NCBI GenBank assembly: GCA_902489475.1
Contig: CABUAH010000063.1
Coordinates: 1-10,082, forward strand
Reading direction: 5' to 3'
DNA length: 10,082 bases
From: an uncultured Oscillospiraceae bacterium
GTDB lineage: Bacteria; Bacillota; Clostridia; Oscillospirales; Ruminococcaceae
In this document: positions 1-4,539 of the stretch, in pieces
Numbering within the stretch: position 1 is the stretch's first letter
Layout: each line of letters begins with the position of its first letter
Translations under genes and position numbers: made by a program
The notes under the pieces: generated by a model
Databases searched by the model: none
Seen by the model: the letters and a program-made list of their open reading frames with translations, nothing else
What the model was told of the DNA's origin: nothing

Positions 1-1
1 T

Positions 2-140
2 ATTGCGATAAATCGCAATTAACTTGTGATATAATAACCTTAAGAAAAATCAGCTCATCGCTGCTTTATCGTGCATTCGCACGATTTGGCTATCGCCGCA
101 CTTCAAGAACATTGAATCATCAATTTGCGGCTGTCGCAAT
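2..140. repeat. Inverted-repeat-dense segment upstream of murC (structured leader or small repeat element)
   Basis: About 140 bases hold at least six short perfect inverted repeats: ATTGCGA/TCGCAAT (2-8 with 13-19), CAGC/GCTG (51-54 with 60-63), ATCGTGC/GCACGAT around an ATTC tetraloop (68-74 with 79-85), GCCGCA/TGCGGC (95-100 with 126-131) enclosing TTCAA/TTGAA (102-106 with 112-116), and TTGCG/CGCAA (125-129 with 135-139). The ten bases TCGCAATTAA occur at both 13-22 and 134-143, and the outer arms ATTGCGA (2-8) and TCGCAAT (134-140) form a 7-bp terminal inverted repeat. The strand does not distinguish an RNA leader from a MITE-like or REP-like element. No protein gene or known riboswitch was recognised here. 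The structure is seen directly; its role is unknown. Confidence 0.5.
27..35 (+). promoter_or_regulatory. Candidate extended -10 promoter for murC-lexA
   Basis: The -10 hexamer TATAAT at 30-35 is a perfect consensus match and is preceded by TG at 27-28, giving the extended form TGaTATAAT. No good -35 lies at the right spacing (the bases at 7-12 are GATAAA), as is usual for extended -10 promoters. The palindrome ATTGCGA/TCGCAAT at 2-19 covers the place where a -35 would lie and could be an operator. A start near 42 would give murC a leader of about 155 bases that includes all the downstream hairpins. Confidence 0.4.
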
Positions 141-154
141 TAAATTATAGTACA

Positions 155-174
155 TATAATAGGAACAATAGTAT
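155..174 (+). promoter_or_regulatory. Candidate second murC promoter (-10) with LexA-box-like sequence
   Basis: A perfect TATAAT lies at 155-160, 38 bases before the murC start, but no good -35 precedes it. Just downstream, where transcription would start, 163-174 reads GAAC-AATA-GTAT, which matches 6 of 8 fixed bases of the Gram-positive LexA box GAAC-N4-GTTC. Since lexA is the second gene of this transcript, such a site would be a sensible autoregulatory operator. The match is imperfect and may be chance. Confidence 0.25.
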
Positions 175-197
175 ACATTGCGGAAAGGGTTTTACCT

Positions 198-1625
198 GTG
201 AAAGACGATCTTTTAAAAAATAAAAAGCATATACATTTTATCGGAATAGGCGGTTCCGGAATGTATCCGCTGGCTCAAATATTACACTCAAAAGGCTATT
301 ATCTTACCGGCTCTGATAACAACGAAACCGAAACACTCGAAGCGGTAAGGAAAATGGGGATACCTGTGTTTATGGGACAGAGAGCGGAGAATATTAAGGG
401 TGCTGATCTAATAGTTCACTCTGCTGCCATCATGAAAGATAATCCTGAGCTTATCGCCGCAAAAGAAAGTGATGCTGAAGTAATAGAGCGAAGTGAGCTG
501 CTGGGATATGTTACAAGCTGTTATGACAATGCTGTCTGCATTAGCGGCACTCACGGAAAAACAACAACTTCTTCAATGCTCACGCAGATTTTTGTAGACT
601 CAAATGTTGACCTGACATGTGTAATCGGTGGAAAACTTCCTGCCATAGGAGGTTCTGGAAGAGCAGGGAAAAGTGATATAATGGTATGTGAGGCTTGCGA
701 ATTTGTCGATACATTTTTAAGACTCTATCCCGACGTTGCAGTAATTTTAAATGTTGACGCCGACCACCTTGAATATTTCAAAACGATTGACAACATAAAA
801 AAATCGTTTATAAAGTTTGCAAACAATGCTGCAAAAGCCATTATATATAACGGTGATGATGAAAATACCGTTGAGGTAGTCACAAAGGCTGACGAAAAGA
901 AAAAAATATCCTTTGGTTTCTCGCCTGACAACGACTACTATGCAAAAATCACAGCAAAATCCGGGCTTAGAACTGATTTTGACGTGTACTATAAGGGCGA
1001 GAAGCAAAGCGAAATGACAATTTTTGTCCCGGGTGATCACAATGTTTTAAACGCTCTTGCGGCAATCGTTTCTGCAAGATACGAGGGAATCGACTATAAA
1101 GATATTAAAAACGGTCTTCACAATTTTAAAGGCGCAATAAGACGCTTTCAAAAAATTGACGAGATAAACGGAATAACAATAGTAGATGACTATGCTCACC
1201 ATCCCGCTGAGCTCAGCGTTACGCTTAACGCCGCTAAAGCACTTGATTTTAAGAGAATATGGGCGGTATTCCAGCCGCTTACTTATTCGAGAACTAAAAT
1301 TCTGCTTAACGACTTTAAGGACGCTTTATCAATTGTAGACATAGCTGTAATTACAGACATCATGGGAAGCCGTGAGAAAAACACAATAGGAATTTACTCA
1401 AGAGATTTAGCTCGCATTATTCCCGGCAGCGTATTCTTTGACTGTGATAACGATATTCAGGATGAACAAACCGCTCGTCGCAAACAGGAAAACTTTCAGC
1501 AAATTGTAGATTATATAACAGATAATGCAAAGCCGGGGGATTTAGTTATAACCTGCGGCTGCGGAGATGTGTATAAGCTTGCAAAAATGCTTTCCAAAAA
1601 ATTAAAGGAGACATATAATGGATAA
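198..1625 (+). CDS. murC: UDP-N-acetylmuramate--L-alanine ligase (MurC)
   Basis: MurC is the cytoplasmic ATP-dependent ligase that adds L-alanine to UDP-MurNAc, the first amino-acid step in building the peptidoglycan stem peptide. The 475-aa length is normal for the family. In order: a Rossmann-type nucleotide-binding start with GIGGSGM at residues 16-22, the Mur-ligase P-loop GTHGKTTT at 117-124, the central-domain stretch NVDADHLEYF at 185-194, the GDHNVLNALAA block at 279-289, and DDYAHHP at 330-336 in the C-terminal domain. The usual FQPH motif reads FQPL at 358-361, a small deviation. The start is GTG at 198, with GGAAAGGG (182-189) eight bases upstream. The gene overlaps lexA by eight bases, so the two form an operon. 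The leader upstream is rich in hairpins. Identification is secure. Confidence 0.97.
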   Translation: MKDDLLKNKKHIHFIGIGGSGMYPLAQILHSKGYYLTGSDNNETETLEAVRKMGIPVFMGQRAENIKGADLIVHSAAIMKDNPELIAAKESDAEVIERSELLGYVTSCYDNAVCISGTHGKTTTSSMLTQIFVDSNVDLTCVIGGKLPAIGGSGRAGKSDIMVCEACEFVDTFLRLYPDVAVILNVDADHLEYFKTIDNIKKSFIKFANNAAKAIIYNGDDENTVEVVTKADEKKKISFGFSPDNDYYAKITAKSGLRTDFDVYYKGEKQSEMTIFVPGDHNVLNALAAIVSARYEGIDYKDIKNGLHNFKGAIRRFQKIDEINGITIVDDYAHHPAELSVTLNAAKALDFKRIWAVFQPLTYSRTKILLNDFKDALSIVDIAVITDIMGSREKNTIGIYSRDLARIIPGSVFFDCDNDIQDEQTARRKQENFQQIVDYITDNAKPGDLVITCGCGDVYKLAKMLSKKLKETYNG

Positions 1626-2211
1626 AGCTCTAAGCGAAAAGGACAGACAGGTTTTTGAATATGTAAAACAGAGAATTGAAGACGGCTATGCTCCGACCGT
1701 TCGTGAAATATGCTCGGCGCTTGGGTTCAAGTCAACTTCAACTGGATTCCGATGTATAAATTCGCTGATCGACGCAGGGCTGTTGGAAAAATCTGAAAAT
1801 CAAAACCGTGCGATAAAGCTTACAGGAAAGGGCGGAACAAGAATTCCTGTCATTGGAACAGTCACAGCAGGTGTGCCGATCACAGCAATTGAAAACATAA
1901 CCGACTTTATAAGCTTTAAAACCTCAAAGCATTACGACAATCCGCTTTTTGCGCTTAAGGTAAGAGGAGAAAGCATGATAAATGCCGCAATTCTTGACGG
2001 CGACACAGTAATTGTCGAACAGCAGCCCGTTGCCTCGAACGGAGATATTGTTGTTGCTTTGATTGACAATACGGACGCTACTGTAAAGACCTTTTACAAG
2101 GAGGACGGCCACTTCAGACTTCAGCCTGAAAATGACACAATGGATCCGATAATTGTAGACGAGGTAAAAATTTTAGGAAGAGTAATCGCTGTTATGCGTT
2201 ATTACGAATAA
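1618..2211 (+). CDS. lexA: LexA repressor, SOS regulator and self-cleaving serine protease
   Basis: LexA represses DNA-damage genes and cleaves itself when RecA forms filaments on single-stranded DNA. The 197-aa protein has an N-terminal winged helix (about residues 1-65, recognition region near TVREICSALGFKSTS at 27-41) and a C-terminal S24-type peptidase domain. All autocleavage residues are present: the scissile Ala84-Gly85 bond (TVTAG), the catalytic Ser119 in RGESM, and the general base Lys157 in TVKTF, nearly the same numbering as E. coli (84-85, 119, 156). AAAGGAG at 1604-1610 precedes the ATG by seven bases. The start lies inside the 3' end of murC, so lexA has no promoter gap of its own and would be transcribed with murC; any self-repression must act upstream of murC or at an unseen internal promoter. 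A strong terminator follows. Identification is secure. Confidence 0.97.
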   Translation: MDKALSEKDRQVFEYVKQRIEDGYAPTVREICSALGFKSTSTGFRCINSLIDAGLLEKSENQNRAIKLTGKGGTRIPVIGTVTAGVPITAIENITDFISFKTSKHYDNPLFALKVRGESMINAAILDGDTVIVEQQPVASNGDIVVALIDNTDATVKTFYKEDGHFRLQPENDTMDPIIVDEVKILGRVIAVMRYYE

Positions 2212-2224
2212 TACGCAAAAAAAT

Positions 2225-2256
2225 AAACCGGAGTTTTATGCTCCGGTTTTTCTTTT
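2225..2256. terminator. Bidirectional intrinsic terminator between lexA and rpsT
   Basis: A perfect 9-bp stem, AAACCGGAG (2225-2233) with CTCCGGTTT (2241-2249), has a 7-base loop. On the plus strand it runs into TTTTTCTTTT, ending the murC-lexA transcript. On the minus strand the stem is followed by an A/T stretch that reads ATTTTTTTG, so it can also end rpsT. It serves both convergent genes. Confidence 0.92.
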
Positions 2257-2277
2257 ACACTAATTTAATTTCTAAGC

Positions 2278-2508
2278 TTACTTTGCAAGTTTCATAAGCT
2301 GTGACTTCTTTCTTGCAGCCTTATTCTTGTGCATAATACCCTTTGCACAAGCCTTATCTACCTTCTTTATTGCCTCCGTTACAGCAGCAGCGTCACCCGA
2401 TGCAGCCTTTTTAAGCGAAGTTTTAAGGTCAGACTTAATTGCTTTGTTTCTAAGAGTCTTTGTTTCAATAACCTTTACTCTTTTCTTAGCAGATTTAATG
2501 TTTGGCAA
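2278..2508 (-). CDS. rpsT: 30S ribosomal protein S20 (TTG start)
   Basis: S20 is a primary 16S rRNA-binding protein of the small subunit. The 76-aa product has the family's opening MPNIKSAKKRVKV, a Lys/Ala-rich helical body and the conserved tail GIMHKNKAARKKSQL. It is about ten residues shorter than the usual 84-88, the loss lying in the middle between the first two helices. The start is TTG at 2508-2506, preceded seven bases upstream by a strong AGGAGGG (2522-2516); E. coli rpsT also begins with a non-ATG UUG codon, tied there to autoregulated translation. A good promoter lies about 110 bases upstream, leaving a leader with several small hairpins. Divergent placement next to gpr matches Bacillus subtilis. 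Identification is secure. Confidence 0.96.
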   Translation of the reverse strand: MPNIKSAKKRVKVIETKTLRNKAIKSDLKTSLKKAASGDAAAVTEAIKKVDKACAKGIMHKNKAARKKSQLMKLAK

Positions 2509-2619
2509 AATATTTCCCTCCTCATTTTACCGCGACTCTTCATCGCTATAATTCACTCATTTGCGTGAACTCTACCGCAGACTGAGAGGAAATGCGGCGG
2601 ATTCATAAAACAAGTCTCA
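2509..2619 (-). promoter_or_regulatory. Predicted structured 5' leader of rpsT
   Basis: If transcription starts near 2619, rpsT has a leader of about 110 bases. Three successive hairpins can be drawn on the RNA strand: CCGCA/TGCGG (2597-2593 with 2579-2575), TTCAC/GTGAA (2569-2565 with 2556-2552) and GCGA/TCGC (2546-2543 with 2535-2532). Stems are only 4-5 bp each. Ribosomal-protein genes often carry autoregulatory leaders, so this is a candidate for S20 self-control, but I recognise no described motif. Confidence 0.35.
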
Positions 2620-2631
2620 ACTGGTATAATA
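2603..2631 (+). promoter_or_regulatory. Candidate sigma-G-like promoter of gpr
   Basis: TCATA (2603-2607), 17 bases, then TATAATA (2625-2631) resembles the forespore sigma-G pattern (-35 GMATR, -10 CATNNTA), each with one mismatch. In Bacillus gpr is transcribed in the forespore by sigma-G, so such a promoter is expected somewhere in this gap. The match is modest, and the A/T-rich context makes chance possible. Confidence 0.3.
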
Positions 2632-2654
2632 ACATAAAAGGCTGAAAAATGCAA
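2626..2654 (-). promoter_or_regulatory. Promoter of rpsT (housekeeping sigma)
   Basis: On the minus strand TTGCAT (2654-2649) is followed after exactly 17 bases by TATTAT (2631-2626), a good match to the vegetative consensus TTGACA-17-TATAAT. Predicted start near 2619. It points at rpsT, and its -10 overlaps the candidate spore promoter of gpr on the other strand. Confidence 0.7.
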
Positions 2655-2691
2655 GTCTTTTTTCAAATTTTTTTATAAGGAATGATGTATT

Positions 2692-3543
2692 TTGTCAATT
2701 CGTACAGATCTTGCGGTTGAGCTTACTGAAGACCCCAATATCTCGAAAGGGATTAGAACAGTCCAAAAAGAAATATCCGACCTCACCGTTACGGAAACAG
2801 AAATTCTTACAGAAGAGATTGAAAAGGAAATTTCAAAGCCAAGAGGAAAATATATAACTATTGCCTCAAAAAACACCTTTGACGTTCACAGCGATTTATT
2901 TTATGAGAGAGCGAAGTTAATTGCCAGCGAACTTTCTCCGCTTTTAAAAGGTGCAAAGAATGTTTTGGTAGCAGGCCTCGGAAACCGAGAAATCACCCCT
3001 GACAGTCTTGGTGTAATCGCTGCCGACCACATTTTTGCCACCCGTCACATTCACAGCCTTGCGCCCGACTTAATAACTGACGATATGCCAAGCGTATGCG
3101 TTTTAACTCCGAGCGTAATGGGCAAAACAGGAATTGAAACCGCTGAGTCAATCGGCGCAATAGTTAAGGAGATCTCACCCGACATAGTTATAATAATAGA
3201 TTCTCTCGCCTGTGCAAAGCTTTCAAATCTCGCAAAAACTATACAGCTTTCCGATACGGGAATTTCTCCCGGAAGCGGTGTCTTAAACAAAAGAGCAGAC
3301 CTTTCCTATTCCACTCTCGGAACCCGTGTTATATCTGTCGGTTCACCAACAGTTGTTGATATGCAAACGATAGCTGAAAATATTTCCGGAGATTCAGGAA
3401 GCTTTAATTATGAAAACTTTTTTGTTACGCCTAAGGATATAGACCGACTCATATCCCGAACGGCAAAGCTTATCTCCTCCGCAATAAATTTAAGCTTGTT
3501 CCCGTCATTAACACTTGAAGAAATCAACTCACTTGTAGAATAA
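2692..3543 (+). CDS. gpr: GPR endopeptidase, spore germination protease (TTG start)
   Basis: GPR is made as a zymogen in the developing spore and starts the breakdown of DNA-protecting small acid-soluble proteins at germination. The 283-aa product has the self-processing sequence RTDLAVE at residues 4-10, GLGNREITPDSLG (95-107), ATRH (116-119), SVMGKTGIET (141-150), IIDSLA (168-173), SDTGISPGSGV (187-197) and GSPTVVD (217-223). Asp104 and Asp170 are 66 residues apart, the same spacing as the proposed catalytic pair Asp127/Asp193 in Bacillus megaterium GPR. It is about 85 residues shorter than Bacillus GPR (368 aa), mainly through loss of the segment after the PTVVD block, and its pro-peptide would be only about six residues. 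TTG is forced as start: an in-frame TGA lies at 2683-2685 and no other ATG/GTG/TTG precedes RTDLAVE. AAGGA lies at 2677-2681. The usual downstream spoIIP is absent. Confidence 0.95.
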   Translation: MSIRTDLAVELTEDPNISKGIRTVQKEISDLTVTETEILTEEIEKEISKPRGKYITIASKNTFDVHSDLFYERAKLIASELSPLLKGAKNVLVAGLGNREITPDSLGVIAADHIFATRHIHSLAPDLITDDMPSVCVLTPSVMGKTGIETAESIGAIVKEISPDIVIIIDSLACAKLSNLAKTIQLSDTGISPGSGVLNKRADLSYSTLGTRVISVGSPTVVDMQTIAENISGDSGSFNYENFFVTPKDIDRLISRTAKLISSAINLSLFPSLTLEEINSLVE

Positions 3544-3566
3544 TCTATTTAATAAATTTGTAAAAG

Positions 3567-3598
3567 AAAAAGCAAGCGAGGTTCGCTTGCTTTTTTGT
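3567..3598. terminator. Bidirectional intrinsic terminator between gpr and the aquaporin gene
   Basis: A 13-bp stem pairs 3567-3579 with 3583-3595, its core AGCAAGCGA/TCGCTTGCT closed by a GGT loop. The plus strand ends in TTTTTTG and the minus strand in TTTTTCTTTTA, so it can terminate both convergent genes. Confidence 0.9.
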
Positions 3599-3634
3599 TT
3601 ATAGAATCAGCAACGTGTAATCAAGAAATTATAA

Positions 3635-4345
3635 TTACGCTTCTTTCTTTCCCGACTCTAAGAACTTGTAAACAATAGCTGCGATAGCCGCTCCTAATAT
3701 AGGACCAACAATAAATACCCATACATCTGCCAAAGCGCTTGTATTTCCCGATATTGCAGAAACAATAGCCGGACCTATACTTCTCGCCGGGTTAACAGAT
3801 GTTCCTGTTAATCCGATTCCAAGGATATGTACCAAGGTAAGCGTAAATCCGATAACAAGACCGCCAAATGATCCATGACCTGCTTTTTTAGAGGTAACGC
3901 CCAAAATAGTAAGAACAAAAATAAACGTCAAAACAACCTCGACCAAAATTCCTGCAGCCGCAGAGCCGTTAACTCCCACAAGACCGTTTGATCCATAGGC
4001 GCCTGTCATATCCTTAACATTTCCCAAATTAAAGATTGCTGCAAGCACGACGGAACCTGCAAAAGCACCAAGGCACTGCGAAATGATGTACCCAATTAAG
4101 TCCTTGACCGACATTCCTCCACTGCAAAAAACGCCCACGGAAACAGCAGGATTAATGTGACATCCCGAAATATTTCCAACACAATAAGCCATTCCTACAA
4201 TGACAAGACCGAATGCTAAGGCAGTTAGGATATAGCCCGAACCATTTGCAGAATCACATCCTACCAGCATTGCGGTTCCGCATCCGCAAATAACTAAAAT
4301 CGCCGTACCGATAAACTCAGCAATGTACTTTTTTACACTAGACAT
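3635..4345 (-). CDS. Aquaporin of the MIP family (AqpZ-like water channel)
   Basis: An inner-membrane channel of 236 aa with the six-helix, two-half-helix MIP fold. Both signature boxes are intact: HINPAV with NPA at residues 65-67, and SVNPARS with NPA at 185-187. The selectivity-filter residues fit the water-specific type: Phe45, His173, Thr182 and Arg188, closely matching E. coli AqpZ Phe43, His174, Thr183 and Arg189. A glycerol facilitator would have a small or aromatic residue and Gly instead of the His/Thr pair, so water transport is the better reading. AAGGAGG (4359-4353) sits seven bases before the ATG. It has its own promoter and ends at the two-way terminator shared with gpr, so it is a single-gene unit. 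It occupies the place where spoIIP lies next to gpr in Bacillus. Confidence 0.94.
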   Translation of the reverse strand: MSSVKKYIAEFIGTAILVICGCGTAMLVGCDSANGSGYILTALAFGLVIVGMAYCVGNISGCHINPAVSVGVFCSGGMSVKDLIGYIISQCLGAFAGSVVLAAIFNLGNVKDMTGAYGSNGLVGVNGSAAAGILVEVVLTFIFVLTILGVTSKKAGHGSFGGLVIGFTLTLVHILGIGLTGTSVNPARSIGPAIVSAISGNTSALADVWVFIVGPILGAAIAAIVYKFLESGKKEA

Positions 4346-4374
4346 ATAATTGCCTCCTTAATTTTATTATCTTA

Positions 4375-4403
4375 ATTATATCGTACCATTTTGTTAAAGT
4401 CCA
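4375..4403 (-). promoter_or_regulatory. Promoter of the aquaporin gene
   Basis: On the minus strand TGGACT (4403-4398) and a perfect TATAAT (4380-4375) are separated by 17 bases. The predicted start near 4368 gives a leader of about 23 bases ahead of the ATG at 4345. The sequences GACTTTAACAA (4401-4391) and GACTTTGTTAA (4471-4461) on this strand are a related pair flanking the promoter, possibly regulatory. Confidence 0.6.
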
Positions 4404-4485
4404 TAATAAATTACAAATTTTACCTTTTACACATACCATTATTACTATTTTTGTTTATATTTAACAAAGTCAAGTTTAAATGATC

Positions 4486-4530
4486 AAAATAAAAGAAAAC
4501 CCGTCTGCACATAAATCTGAACAGACGGGT
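4486..4530 (-). terminator. Intrinsic terminator of the gyrase operon
   Basis: On the minus strand a 9-bp stem, ACCCGTCTG (4530-4522) with CAGACGGGT (4507-4499), encloses a 14-base loop and is followed by TTTCTTTTATTTTG. It begins ten bases after the gyrA stop codon. The plus-strand flank lacks a T run, so it acts in one direction. Confidence 0.88.
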
Positions 4531-4539
4531 ACTTCATCA

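Noticed and set aside
68..90. Intrinsic terminator from an upstream gene
   Set aside because: The hairpin at 68-85 is strong but is followed only by TTTGG, not a proper T run.
2327..2568. Two overlapping plus-strand open frames antisense to rpsT
   Set aside because: rpsT on the minus strand is a clear S20 gene with promoter, ribosome-binding site and terminator; the antisense frames show no family features.
2682..2720. 12-codon open frame with two ATGs (2682, 2685) overlapping the gpr start
   Set aside because: The ribosome-binding site AAGGA overlaps or nearly touches these ATGs, so it is badly spaced for them; the GPR motif fixes the real frame. A leader-peptide role cannot be excluded but has no support.
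4404..4485. Second aquaporin promoter using TTGACT (minus strand, 4473-4468)
   Set aside because: No acceptable -10 occurs 16-18 bases downstream; the TGGACT-17-TATAAT pair is better placed.
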